Positions 24,592-32,845 of a DNA stretch of 64,000 bases are shown here, piece by piece (the first letter of the stretch is position 1; each line of letters opens with the position of its first letter). Source of the stretch: Leifsonia shinshuensis (GTDB lineage Bacteria > Actinomycetota > Actinomycetes > Actinomycetales > Microbacteriaceae); assembly GCF_031456835.1 (NCBI RefSeq), contig NZ_JAVDVK010000001.1, positions 2,976,001 through 3,040,000 on the forward strand, read 5' to 3'. The notes below the pieces were generated by a model, which saw only the letters and a program-made list of their open reading frames with translations, had not been told where the DNA came from and ran no database searches. Position numbers and translations under genes: made by a program.

Positions 24592-26352
24592 TCAGACCTC
24601 CGTGTGGCCCAGCCGCGGCTCGGGGACGAACGCGGCGACCGACTCGGCGGCCGACTCGAGTTCCAGCACGATCAGCTCGTTGGCACCAGTGCGGAGCACC
24701 CCGCGCGGAACGTACAGGGTCTGCTGGGGGCCGCGCGTCCAGTAGCGGCCGAGATTGAAGCCGTTGATCCAGGCGACGCCCTTGCCCCATCCCGTCGTGT
24801 CGAGGAAGAGGGGACACGGCTCGTCCAGCTCGAAGCCGGCGCGGGCGAAGACCGGACCGGCCAGCCGCTCCGGCGCCCCGGCGGCACCGTCCAGGGCGTC
24901 GCGCACCGGCTCGATCGAGGACAGCTGGAGCGGAAGGACGCTCCACCGCCTCAGCTCCTCGCCGTTCAGGTGCACCGGGCCGATCAGGCCCTTCGGCTCG
25001 CCGATGCGGGGGCCGTAGTCGACGCGTCCCTGGTCCTCGACCAGCACCGTGAGCGTTCCCCGGCTGGGGGAGAGCGCGATGGCGCTGTCGTGGTGGTCGC
25101 GCGCAAGCACGCCCAGGCGGCTGGTTCCGACGGAGACGTAGGCGCGGTCCCGCACCTCGCCGAACTCCAGCACCGCGGGCTCCGCGGTGTCGATCTCGGT
25201 GCGGTAGAGGCCGAGGCCGCTGTAGTGGCCCAGCTCGTCGAAGGTCGGCAGCTCGTCGGTGTGCGACCACTCGCCGAGCCGGTCGGCGACCGCCCACAGC
25301 GGGACGGCGGCGTCGAACGGGACCGTGAACGACGGCGCCGCGGCGGCCACGACCGGTTCGAGTTCCGGCAGCTCCGCGTACTTGGCGATCACGTCGCGGA
25401 ACGCCCAGAACTTCTCGGTCGGCTCGCCGGACTCGTCGAGCGGGGCGTCGTAGTCGTAGCTGGTGACGATCGGCTGGTAGACGCCCTTGTCGTTGGCTCC
25501 GTTGGTGAAGCCGAAGTTCGTGCCCCCGTGGAACATGTAGAGGTTGACCGAGGCGCCGAGCGCCAGCAGCTCGTCGAGGTCGGCCGCCGACTCGGCGACC
25601 GGCGTCGTGTGGTGGTGCGTGCCCCAGCTGTCGAACCAGCCGTCCCAGAACTCCGAGCACATCAGCGGCCCGGTCGGCTGGTGGCGGCGCAGGGTGGCCA
25701 GGCGCTCCCGTGAGCGCGAGCCGAAGGAGGCGGTCTTCAGCAGGCCCGGCAGCGACCCGTTCTCGAGCATGTCGTCCTGCGGCTGATCCACCGTGGTCAG
25801 CGGCACGGTGATCCCGGCGCCGCGGATCACCTCGACGAGCTGCCGCAGGTACTCCTTGTCGTCGCCGTACGCGCCGTACTCGTTCTCGACCTGCACCAGC
25901 AGCACCGGTCCGCCCTCGGTGACCTGGAGCGGGCGGACGATGTCCAGCACGTTGCGGAGGTAGCGCGACAGCGCCGCGACGAATCGCGGCTCGGAGCGCC
26001 GGATCCCCACCTCCGGATCGGTGAACAGCCACGCGGGGAGCCCGCCGTTGTCCCACTCCGCGCAGATGTAGGGGCCGGGGCGGACGATGGCGTGCATCCC
26101 CTCGTCGGCCACCGTCCGCAGGAACCGCTCCAGGTCGAGCCGACCGTCGGCGCGCCATCCGCCGGGGACCGGCTCGTGCGCGTTCCACGGCACGTACGTC
26201 TCGATCGTGTTGAGCCCCATCATGCGCGCCTTGCGGATGCGGTCGGCCCAGTCGTCCGGATGCACGCGGAAGTAGTGCAGTGCGCCGGAGAGGATGCGGT
26301 GCGGCTCGCCGTCGAGGACGAAGTCGTCACCCACGATCTCGAAGGTGGTCAT
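24592..26352 (-). CDS. GH35 beta-galactosidase
   Basis: Family 35 retaining enzyme. N-terminal IVGDDFVLDGEPHRILSGALHYFR and NTIETYVPWNAHEP are hallmarks. The acid/base is in VQVENEYGAYG (Glu about 155) and the nucleophile in CSEFWDGWFDSWG (Glu about 232). The C-terminal jelly-roll parts (about 400-586) end with GVAWINGFNLGRYW. At 586 aa and without a signal peptide it acts in the cytoplasm on imported galactosides. AGGAGAACC precedes the ATG. It is last in the operon permease-permease-binding protein-GH35, under the LacI regulator upstream. Confidence 0.95.
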   Translation of the reverse strand: MTTFEIVGDDFVLDGEPHRILSGALHYFRVHPDDWADRIRKARMMGLNTIETYVPWNAHEPVPGGWRADGRLDLERFLRTVADEGMHAIVRPGPYICAEWDNGGLPAWLFTDPEVGIRRSEPRFVAALSRYLRNVLDIVRPLQVTEGGPVLLVQVENEYGAYGDDKEYLRQLVEVIRGAGITVPLTTVDQPQDDMLENGSLPGLLKTASFGSRSRERLATLRRHQPTGPLMCSEFWDGWFDSWGTHHHTTPVAESAADLDELLALGASVNLYMFHGGTNFGFTNGANDKGVYQPIVTSYDYDAPLDESGEPTEKFWAFRDVIAKYAELPELEPVVAAAAPSFTVPFDAAVPLWAVADRLGEWSHTDELPTFDELGHYSGLGLYRTEIDTAEPAVLEFGEVRDRAYVSVGTSRLGVLARDHHDSAIALSPSRGTLTVLVEDQGRVDYGPRIGEPKGLIGPVHLNGEELRRWSVLPLQLSSIEPVRDALDGAAGAPERLAGPVFARAGFELDEPCPLFLDTTGWGKGVAWINGFNLGRYWTRGPQQTLYVPRGVLRTGANELIVLELESAAESVAAFVPEPRLGHTEV

Positions 26353-26419
26353 GGTTCTCCTGGATGAGAGTCGGAGGTGGCCGGCCGCGACGCGCGCGGC
26401 CGGCCACCGGAACAACGGG

Positions 26420-27766
26420 CTACTTGCCGGTGACGGTGAAGCCCTGCTGGTTGCCGTAGTCGACCAGCGCCTTCTGCCAGGCCTGCAGGCCCGGGTTCAG
26501 GCTGGAGTTCGACGTGTACGACTGACCGACGGTGTCGCCGTAGATGCTGTTCGCGTACACCTGGAACGGCAGGTACTGCCACCCGGTCGAGACGTTCTTC
26601 GCGCCGTCCACGAGCACCTCGTTGATCTTCTGGCCGCCGAAGTAGTCGGGCGCGCTGGCGAGGAAGTCGGACGACTCCAGGTCCTTCGTGGTCGAGGGGA
26701 AACCGCCCGACTTCAGGAAGACCTTGATGCTCTCCGGGTCGTTGTTCAGCCACTTCAGGAAGCCGGCCGCGAGCGCCTGGTTCTTGCTCTGCTTGAGCAC
26801 GACCTGGCCGCCTCCGCCGTTCTCGGCGTTCGCCGGGGTGCCGTCGTAGGTCGGGATGGGGGCGACGCGCCACTGGCCCGCGCCGTCCTTCACCGACGAC
26901 TCGAGCACGCCGGGCATCCACGCGCCGGTGACCAGCGTGGCGATGGAGCCGTTGCCGAGCGCCTTGAACCAGTCGTCGCTCCAGCCGGGGACCGTCGACA
27001 GCAGCTTGCCCTCGACCAGCTTGTCCCAGGTCGCCGTCCACTTCTTGGTGCCCTCGTCCTGGAGGTCGATCGACACCTTGGTGCCGTCGACGCTGAACGG
27101 ACGCCCGCCCGCCTGCCAGATCATGGAGGTGGTGAAACCGGAGTCACCGGAGTCGCTCGTGATGTAGGCGTTCGGGTCGGCGGCGTGCAGCTTCTGGGCG
27201 GCGGCCACGTACTCGTCCCACGTCTTCGGGACCTCGATGCCGTACTTGTCGAACAGCGTCTTGTTGTAGAACATCGCCATGGGGCCGGAGTCCTGGGGCA
27301 GGCCGACGAGCTTGCCGCCGACGTTGACCGAGCCCCACGGTCCGGGCGTGTAGTCGCTCTTCAGCGAGTCGAAGCCGTACTGCTTCAGGTCGACGAGGGA
27401 GTCGGACAGGGCGAACTGCGGGATGGCGTAGTACTCGACCTGCGCGACATCGGGGGCCCCCGATCCCGCCTTGATCGCGTTCTGAAGCTTGGTGTACTCG
27501 GTGGTGTTCGTGCCGGCGTTGACCAGCTTGACCTTCACCTTCGGGTACTTCTTCTCGAAGGCGGCGACCTGCGCCTCGGCGGACGGCGTCCACGACCAGT
27601 AGGTGATCGTGCCGCCCTGCTTGAGGGCGGAGTCGATGTCCGAGGCGCTCCCGCCGGAGGACGAGGCGCCGCCGGAGCAGGCGGCGAGCGAGATGCCGAC
27701 GACGGTGCTGACGATCGCGGCCGCGACGGTCCTGCGCAGGGTGCGGGACCCGATGGTGCGCTTCAT
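26420..27766 (-). CDS. sugar ABC transporter substrate-binding lipoprotein
   Basis: Lipoprotein signal with lipobox SLAACSG (Cys about 31), Ser/Gly linker, then a family 1 solute-binding fold: TITYWSWTPSAEAQVAAFEKKY, PDVAQVEYYAIPQF, MAMFYNKTLFDKYGIEVPKTWDEY (shown in part as FYNKTLFDKYGIEVPKTW). AAAGGAAG precedes the ATG by three bases. Together with a downstream GH35 gene it suggests a galactoside ligand. In gene order it is third, after both permeases, unlike the other sugar locus. Confidence 0.93.
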   Translation of the reverse strand: MKRTIGSRTLRRTVAAAIVSTVVGISLAACSGGASSSGGSASDIDSALKQGGTITYWSWTPSAEAQVAAFEKKYPKVKVKLVNAGTNTTEYTKLQNAIKAGSGAPDVAQVEYYAIPQFALSDSLVDLKQYGFDSLKSDYTPGPWGSVNVGGKLVGLPQDSGPMAMFYNKTLFDKYGIEVPKTWDEYVAAAQKLHAADPNAYITSDSGDSGFTTSMIWQAGGRPFSVDGTKVSIDLQDEGTKKWTATWDKLVEGKLLSTVPGWSDDWFKALGNGSIATLVTGAWMPGVLESSVKDGAGQWRVAPIPTYDGTPANAENGGGGQVVLKQSKNQALAAGFLKWLNNDPESIKVFLKSGGFPSTTKDLESSDFLASAPDYFGGQKINEVLVDGAKNVSTGWQYLPFQVYANSIYGDTVGQSYTSNSSLNPGLQAWQKALVDYGNQQGFTVTGK

Positions 27767-27822
27767 GGGCTTCCTTTCACTTCTTCGTGGAATGAGGGTG
27801 CGAGGGGTGGGCTGGGATGGTG

Positions 27823-28776
27823 TCACTGCTTGACGCTTCCGGCGGCCAGACCCGACTGCCAGTAGCGCTGGAGCACCAGGAACGCGGCCACGATCGGGAC
27901 GATCGTGATGAGCGATCCGGTGATCACGAGGTTGAAGATCGGCTGGGCGCCGACCCCGGTCGCCTGCGCGCTCCACTGGCTGAGGCCGACCGTGAGGGGG
28001 TACCAGGTCGGATCGCTCAGCATGATGAGCGGCAGGAAGTAGTTGTTCCAGGTGGCGACGATCGCGAACAGGGCGACCGTGACGATCCCGGGCGCGAGCA
28101 GCCGCAGCGAGATCGTGAAGAAGGTGCGAAACTCACCCGCTCCGTCCATCCGCGCCGCCTCGAGCAGCTCCGTCGGGACGGCCTCGGTGGCGTAGGTCCA
28201 CACCAGGTAGAGCCCGAACGGGCTGATCAGGGACGGCAGGATGATGGCCCACGGCGTGTTGGTCAGCCCGGCCTGGCTGAACATCAGGAACGTGGGAACG
28301 GCCAGCGCCGTGCCGGGGACCGCGATCGCGCCGAGCACGACGGCGAAGACCGCGCGCTTGCCGGGGAAGTCGTATTTGGCCAGACCGTAGCCGGCGACCG
28401 TCGCGAGCAGTGTCGCCCCGCCCGCCCCGACGACGACGTAGAGCAGCGTGTTGCCGAGCCACTGCACGAAGATGCCGTCGCGGTAGGTGAAGGTGTCCGC
28501 GATGTTCTGGAACAGGTTGAAGTCCTTGCCGAACCAGAGCCCGAACGTGGAGTAGAGGTCGGGCTGGCTCTTCGTCGCGTTCACGATCAGCCAGACCAGC
28601 GGCACGAACGAGTAGATGACGAACAGCACCATGAGCACCGTGAGCACGGGCGACTTGCGGATGCGGCGGCCGGACGACGCTCCCGCCTTGCTGCGGGCGG
28701 CGGCCCGGGAGGGGGCGGTGCGGGAGCGGGCGTTCCGGGTGCCGGTGCCGGTGCCGGTTTCGGTCAGCGAGGCCAT
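27823..28776 (-). CDS. sugar ABC transporter permease (MalG-type)
   Basis: Six hydrophobic segments and the EAA loop LLEAARMDGAGEFRTFFTI. The N-terminal 40 residues form a Thr/Gly/Arg/Ser-rich cytoplasmic extension that includes a TGTGTGT run encoded by a short GGTGCC-type tandem repeat. The C-terminal FLVLQRYWQSGLAAGSVK is typical of MalG proteins. Its ATG shares one base with the stop of the MalF-type gene. Confidence 0.93.
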   Translation of the reverse strand: MASLTETGTGTGTRNARSRTAPSRAAARSKAGASSGRRIRKSPVLTVLMVLFVIYSFVPLVWLIVNATKSQPDLYSTFGLWFGKDFNLFQNIADTFTYRDGIFVQWLGNTLLYVVVGAGGATLLATVAGYGLAKYDFPGKRAVFAVVLGAIAVPGTALAVPTFLMFSQAGLTNTPWAIILPSLISPFGLYLVWTYATEAVPTELLEAARMDGAGEFRTFFTISLRLLAPGIVTVALFAIVATWNNYFLPLIMLSDPTWYPLTVGLSQWSAQATGVGAQPIFNLVITGSLITIVPIVAAFLVLQRYWQSGLAAGSVKQ

Positions 28777-29699
28777 CAGCGGAGCTCCTTCCTCGTGCCG
28801 CGGAGCTGCACGACGTAGGCGATCACGGCGGTGACGACGCCCATCACGATCGCGACCGTCGCGGCGTAGTTGAACTGCTGCCCGGCGAACGAGAGGTTGT
28901 AGGCGTACATGTTGGGCGTGAAGTAGCTGCTGATCGCGTTGGGAGCCAGCTGCTTGAGGAGGTTCGGCTCGTTGAAGAGCTGGAAGCTCCCGATGATGCT
29001 GAAGATCGTGGCGATGACCAGGGCGCCGCGGATGGCCGGGAGCTTGATGCTGAACACCGTGCGGAAGGCCCCGGCTCCGTCGATCTCCGCCGCCTCGTAG
29101 AGCTCGGTCGGGATGACGCGCAGCGCCGAGTAGAAGATGAGCATGTTGTAGCCCATGAACTCCCAGGTGACGATGTTGCCGATCGACGCCAGCACCCACT
29201 GGCCGCTCAGCGGTGCGAGCCCGGTGCCGAGCAGCGCGTTCAGGCTGGCGGTGAGGCCGAACTGGTCGCCGTAGATGAAGCCCCAGATCAGCGCCGCGAC
29301 GACGCCGGGAACCGCGTAGGGGAGGAACAGCGCGATGCGGAAGAACGCCGCGCCGTGGAGGCGGGCGCTGTCGAGCGCCAGAGCGGCGACCAGCGACAGC
29401 GCCAGCATGACGGGCACCTGCACCACGAGGAACAGGGTGACCCGGCCGAGCGACTGCCAGAACTTGGCGTCCTGGAAGACGGCGACGTAGTTGCCGAGGC
29501 CGACGAAGGCGTTGCCGCCGATGAGCTGCTGACGGAAGAGGCTGAGGTACAGCGCGTACACGACCGGGGCGATGATCATGGCCGCGAAGACGATCATGAA
29601 CGGGGCGACGAAGGCCCAGCCGCGCCAGTCGCGGCGGCTCCGCCGGAGGCGGCGGCTGCCGCCCGCGGTGCCGGCCTGCGTGAGGGACGTCGTTGTCAT
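28776..29699 (-). CDS. sugar ABC transporter permease (MalF-type)
   Basis: First gene of the galactoside operon. Six hydrophobic segments and EAA loop ELYEAAEIDGAGAFRTVFSI. The N-terminus is basic (residues 14-26). Its promoter lies in the gap shared with the LacI gene: TAGAGT (29753-29758, minus strand) could be the -10, with a weak TTGCGG 19 bases upstream. LacI sites at 29727-29742 and 29759-29778 would cover the start region. Confidence 0.93.
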   Translation of the reverse strand: MTTTSLTQAGTAGGSRRLRRSRRDWRGWAFVAPFMIVFAAMIIAPVVYALYLSLFRQQLIGGNAFVGLGNYVAVFQDAKFWQSLGRVTLFLVVQVPVMLALSLVAALALDSARLHGAAFFRIALFLPYAVPGVVAALIWGFIYGDQFGLTASLNALLGTGLAPLSGQWVLASIGNIVTWEFMGYNMLIFYSALRVIPTELYEAAEIDGAGAFRTVFSIKLPAIRGALVIATIFSIIGSFQLFNEPNLLKQLAPNAISSYFTPNMYAYNLSFAGQQFNYAATVAIVMGVVTAVIAYVVQLRGTRKELR

Positions 29700-29726
29700 G
29701 TGGTTCCCGAGTTGGTGGTCTTGGCG

Positions 29727-29742
29727 ATGTTTACGTCAACAT
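29727..29742. promoter_or_regulatory. LacI-family operator O1
   Basis: ATGTTTACGTCAACAT differs from a perfect palindrome, and from O2, at one base. It overlaps the -35-like TTTACG of the regulator's promoter. Centre-to-centre distance to O2 is 34 bp. Confidence 0.75.
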
Positions 29743-29757
29743 CGTGGCGCTTACTCT
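29730..29757 (+). promoter_or_regulatory. probable promoter of the LacI regulator
   Basis: TTTACG (29730-29735), 16 bases, TACTCT (29752-29757). The predicted start near 29764 falls in operator O2, so the regulator should repress itself. Confidence 0.5.
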
Positions 29758-29758
29758 A

Positions 29759-29778
29759 GCATGTTGACGTCAACATGC
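29759..29778. promoter_or_regulatory. LacI-family operator O2
   Basis: A perfect 20-bp palindrome with core ATGTTGACGTCAACAT and central CG, as expected for LacI/GalR repressors. It lies between the diverging regulator and galactoside operon. Confidence 0.85.
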
Positions 29779-29810
29779 CGCAAGGTCGGAGTTGCAACGA
29801 AATGGAGATC

Positions 29811-30863
29811 ATGACCGAGTCGCTCGCCGATACGCCGTCCGCCCGCACGGGATCCCGTAAGCGCGGCCCGTCGCTGGGCGACGTCGCGCTGCACGCGGGG
29901 GTGTCGACACAGACGGTGTCGCGGGTCGCGAACGGGCTCACCAACGTCGAGGAGTCCACTCGGGAGCGCGTGCTCGCCTCCATGCAGGCGCTCGGCTACC
30001 GGCCCAACCGCGCCGCGCGGGCGCTCCGCTCCGGGCAGTTCAGGAACATCGGCGTCGTCATGTTCACGCTCTCCTCCTACGGCAACATGCGCACCCTCGA
30101 CGCGATCGCGGTCTCGGCCGCCACCGCGGGCTACTCGATCACGGTCGTGCCGGTCGAGCATCCGACCCAGAAGGACGTCAGCATCGCCTTCAGCCGGCTG
30201 CTCGAGCAGGCGGTCGACGGCATCATCGTCGTGCTGGAGGCGCACATCGTCGACCGCGGCGACGTCGAGCTGCCGCCGGGCCTCTCGGTGGTTGTCGTCG
30301 ACTCGACCGAGCGGCCGGACTACCCCCAGGTCGACACCGACCAGGCGGAGGGCGCCCGCCAGGCGACGGAGCACCTCCTCGCCCTCGGCCACCGCACGGT
30401 GTGGCACATCTCGGGCCCGGCGGAGTCGTACTCGGCCGCCCGCCGCGAGGAGTCGTGGCGGCGGACGCTGGAGGCGGCGGGCGCACCCATCCCCGACGTG
30501 TTCCGCGGCGACTGGTCGACGGCTTCGGGATACCGCCACGGCCAGGAGATCGCCGCGCGTCCCGAGATCACCGCGGTATTCGCCGCGAACGACCAGATGG
30601 CGCTCGGCGTGCTCCGCGCACTGCACGAGGCGGGACGGCGGGTGCCCGAGGAGGTCAGCGTCGTCGGCTTCGACGACATGGCCGAGTCGGACTCGTTCTG
30701 GCCGCCGCTCACCACCGTTCACCAGGAGTTCGAGGCGATCGGCCGCCGCGCCCTCGAACTGCTGATCGCCGAGATCGAGGACCGCCCGGAGCCGGTGCGC
30801 TCCTCCGTGCTCCACACGCGCCTCGTGGTGCGCGCCAGCACGGCGCCCCCCGCCGCCGGCTGA
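29811..30863 (+). CDS. LacI family transcriptional regulator
   Basis: N-terminal HTH LGDVALHAGVSTQTVSRVAN (about residues 20-40) followed by the hinge helix GYRPNRAARALRSG, then a periplasmic-binding-like sensor (about 75-350) with the typical FAANDQMALGVLRALHEAG and VSVVGFDDMAES. It should repress the divergent transporter/GH35 operon and itself through O1 and O2, and release DNA on binding a galactoside. The ATG has TGGAG four bases upstream. An in-frame ATG 12 codons earlier lies inside the O2 region and lacks a ribosome site. Confidence 0.93.
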   Translation: MTESLADTPSARTGSRKRGPSLGDVALHAGVSTQTVSRVANGLTNVEESTRERVLASMQALGYRPNRAARALRSGQFRNIGVVMFTLSSYGNMRTLDAIAVSAATAGYSITVVPVEHPTQKDVSIAFSRLLEQAVDGIIVVLEAHIVDRGDVELPPGLSVVVVDSTERPDYPQVDTDQAEGARQATEHLLALGHRTVWHISGPAESYSAARREESWRRTLEAAGAPIPDVFRGDWSTASGYRHGQEIAARPEITAVFAANDQMALGVLRALHEAGRRVPEEVSVVGFDDMAESDSFWPPLTTVHQEFEAIGRRALELLIAEIEDRPEPVRSSVLHTRLVVRASTAPPAAG

Positions 30864-30887
30864 CCGCCCCCCGGCACCGGCCCGGCT

Positions 30888-31000
30888 GCCTTCTCCGATC
30901 GTCGGAGATTTGCGCCCGTTCGTCGGAGATCCGAGCCCGATCGCCGCGAAACTCCCTCCGCAGAGCCCTGTGTCGGAGATTTGGGACCCGTTCTCCGACG
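30888..31000 (-). repeat. dispersed palindromic repeat, copy B
   Basis: Reverse complement of the element at 10719-10820: same order of GTCGGAGA, CGGGTCCC, TCTCCGAC, GGGAGTTTCGCG and two further TCTCCGAC words, with one extra GATCGGAGA at its end. It lies between the LacI gene and the convergent tRNA-Arg. Confidence 0.85.
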
Positions 31001-31022
31001 ATCAACAGGAACCGACCGCACG

Positions 31023-31051
31023 AAAAAGCCCCGCTCGACGAGGAGCGGGGC
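31023..31051 (-). terminator. Rho-independent terminator of tRNA-Arg
   Basis: Nine-base-pair stem GCCCCGCTC/GAGCGGGGC (31028-31051) with a short loop, followed on the minus strand by five T. It lies 39 bases after the tRNA 3' end. Confidence 0.85.
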
Positions 31052-31089
31052 ATTCACTGTCTCAACCAGTGTTCTGTGCTTCAGCACAG

Positions 31090-31162
31090 TGCGCCACGAG
31101 GGATTCGAACCCCCAACCTTCTGATCCGTAGTCAGATGCTCTATCCGTTGAGCTAGTGGCGC
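31090..31162 (-). tRNA. tRNA-Arg (anticodon ACG)
   Basis: A 73-nt cloverleaf reads 5' GCGCCAC, D arm GCTC...GAGC, anticodon arm TCTGA-CTACGGA-TCAGA, T loop TTCGAAT, and acceptor GTGGCGC with discriminator A. The anticodon ACG (read as ICG) decodes CGU/CGC/CGA. No CCA is encoded. It stands alone and ends in a strong terminator. Confidence 0.97.
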
Positions 31163-31190
31163 ATGATCCGCACGCGGACCGGATTAGAGC

Positions 31191-31577
31191 TTACATGACC
31201 CCATCCAAGACCGCCAATTGGCGACGGAGGGCGACCTGGCGGTACGACGTCTCGATGAGTTCGGACGTCTCCGACCAGTCGCCGGCCCCGCGGTCCAGCT
31301 CGATCGCCAGCCAGCCGCTCGGGCCCCAGTACTTCGGGACGAACACGCGCGGGTCCTGACGCCATGCCGGCGCCTCCGCCGGATCGGGCTTGAAGACCAG
31401 CGTGTCCGTGCGGTCCATCGTCGCCCCGAGCACGGCGAAGGCGCGCCCGGATGTGCCCGCCTTCCACGACGGGCGCCCGTGGTTCAGCGTCTCCACGGCC
31501 TCCGGGAGCCGCAGGCACAGCGCACGCACCCGCTCCACCAACGGGTCGCCCGGCTCGAACAGCAGGGGATGCTCCAT
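31191..31577 (-). CDS. MmcQ/YjbR family protein
   Basis: A 128-residue protein with the family pattern LCLRLPEAVETLNHGRPSWKAG (in part ETLNHGRPSWK), FAVLGA, LVFKPDPAEA, and VPKYWGPSGWLAIELD. The fold is a small alpha/beta double-wing domain similar to a DNA-binding fold; its function is unknown. The ATG lies 16 bases after the stop of the dienelactone hydrolase gene, so both are likely co-transcribed. No clear ribosome site, consistent with coupling. Confidence 0.85.
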   Translation of the reverse strand: MEHPLLFEPGDPLVERVRALCLRLPEAVETLNHGRPSWKAGTSGRAFAVLGATMDRTDTLVFKPDPAEAPAWRQDPRVFVPKYWGPSGWLAIELDRGAGDWSETSELIETSYRQVALRRQLAVLDGVM

Positions 31578-31593
31578 CAGCGCACCGCCCCTC

Positions 31594-32376
31594 TCACCGG
31601 AACACCTCGTCCAGGAAGCACACCAGTTCGCGCCAGCTGCGCGCGTCGGCGAGCGGCCGGTAGTTGTCGCGGCCCGGGATGGTGAAGGCGTGCGGGGCGC
31701 CGGAGTAGGTGGTCACCTGCCAGTCCACGTGCGGCGCACCCCGCAGCTCCTCCTTGAAGGCGACGACGGCCTCGTCCGGCACGACCGGGTCCGAGCCGCC
31801 GGTCAGCACCAGGAGGGAGGCGGCGATCTGGCCGGCGTCGGACGGGTCGTGGGCGATCAGCCCGCCGTGGAACGAGACGACGCCGCGCGCCGGTGCGCCG
31901 GTGCGGGCGAACTCGAGCGCCGCCGTCCCGCCGAAGCAGTAGCCGATGACCGCGAGACGGGCCGGGTCGACGGCGGGATGCTGCCGCAGCCAGCTGAAGC
32001 CGGCCGCCACGCGCGAGCGGAGCAGCGGGAGGTCGCGGTAGTACTTCCCGGCCTCGGCGGAGGCGTCGTAGCCGGTCGCCGGCCGCACGTCCGCGCCGAA
32101 GAGGTCCGCGGCGAAGGCCACGTATCCGCGCCGGGCCAGCATCTGCGCGCGCATGCGGACGTTGTCTGCGACGCCGAACCAGTCGTGCAGCACCAGCACG
32201 GCGGGCTTGCGCTCGTCGGCCTGCGCATCCCGGGCCAGGTAGCCCTCCAGCGCCAGTCCCTCGTGCTCGTAGGCCACTGTCTCGGCCTCGATCACGGAGT
32301 GCTCGCCGATCGGCACCTGCTCGAGCAGGGCCTGGTACGCGGGCGCGAGGGAGGGCGACGGGGTGTCGAACGTCAC
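31594..32376 (-). CDS. dienelactone hydrolase family protein
   Basis: Alpha/beta hydrolase with nucleophile Cys in VIGYCFGGTAALEF (about residue 148), the characteristic Cys-for-Ser elbow of dienelactone hydrolases. The Asp is in LTGGSDPVVP and the His in TYSGAPHAFTIPG. At 260 aa it is the usual size. Start GTG with GGAG seven bases upstream. No other ring-cleavage genes are adjacent, so a general esterase or lactonase role is possible. Confidence 0.9.
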   Translation of the reverse strand: MTFDTPSPSLAPAYQALLEQVPIGEHSVIEAETVAYEHEGLALEGYLARDAQADERKPAVLVLHDWFGVADNVRMRAQMLARRGYVAFAADLFGADVRPATGYDASAEAGKYYRDLPLLRSRVAAGFSWLRQHPAVDPARLAVIGYCFGGTAALEFARTGAPARGVVSFHGGLIAHDPSDAGQIAASLLVLTGGSDPVVPDEAVVAFKEELRGAPHVDWQVTTYSGAPHAFTIPGRDNYRPLADARSWRELVCFLDEVFR

Positions 32377-32532
32377 GGGTGGACTCCAGGGTTCTCGAGT
32401 CGCACGGACGGCGGGTGCCGCCGGCGGCCTGGGCTGCTGTGACCTCGGTCGCGGAACGCGCGGGAACCCTCGGGTGCGGGTCGGGATCCCACGGTTTCAC
32501 CCTACCCCGCTTCCCCCGCGCGACGGCGGACG

Positions 32533-32538
32533 TACGAT
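32533..32538 (+). promoter_or_regulatory. -10 element of a leaderless promoter
   Basis: TACGAT followed by six bases and the ATG of the acetyltransferase gene; no ribosome binding site. Confidence 0.5.
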
Positions 32539-32544
32539 GGGCCC

Positions 32545-32838
32545 ATGACCACGGAGTTCAGCGACCAGACGGATGAGAGCCGCTACGCGATGCACGTCGA
32601 CGGCGAGCTGGCTGCGGTGCTCGACTACCGCATCCTGGGCGACGCCATCTCGCTGACGCGGGCGTACACGGCGCCGAACCAGCGCGGCAAGGGGTACGCC
32701 GGCCAGCTGGTGGAGTGGGCGGTCGACGACATCGAGAAGAACGGGACGCTGCACATCGTGCCGATGTGCTCGTACGTCGGCGACTGGTTCGACAAGCACC
32801 CCGAGCGCGCGGCGCTGCTGCAGCGCCGCGCCGGCTGA
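32545..32838 (+). CDS. GCN5-related N-acetyltransferase (YjdJ-type), 97 aa
   Basis: Short GNAT of the N-acetyltransferase_CG group: LDYRILGDAISLTRAYTAPNQRGKGYAGQLV (in part AYTAPNQRGKGYAGQLVEWA) holds the acetyl-CoA motif with RGKGYAG, and the C-terminus VPMCSYVGDWFDKHPE is diagnostic, with a conserved Cys. These mini-GNATs probably acylate small molecules or proteins; substrate unknown. It is leaderless by inference and followed seven bases later by an oxidoreductase gene. Confidence 0.88.
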   Translation: MTTEFSDQTDESRYAMHVDGELAAVLDYRILGDAISLTRAYTAPNQRGKGYAGQLVEWAVDDIEKNGTLHIVPMCSYVGDWFDKHPERAALLQRRAG

Positions 32839-32845
32839 CCACGCG

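Noticed and set aside
31090..31162. tRNA-Arg as an integration site of a mobile element
   Set aside because: No integrase gene and no duplicated tRNA 3' end were found in the window; flanking genes are ordinary.
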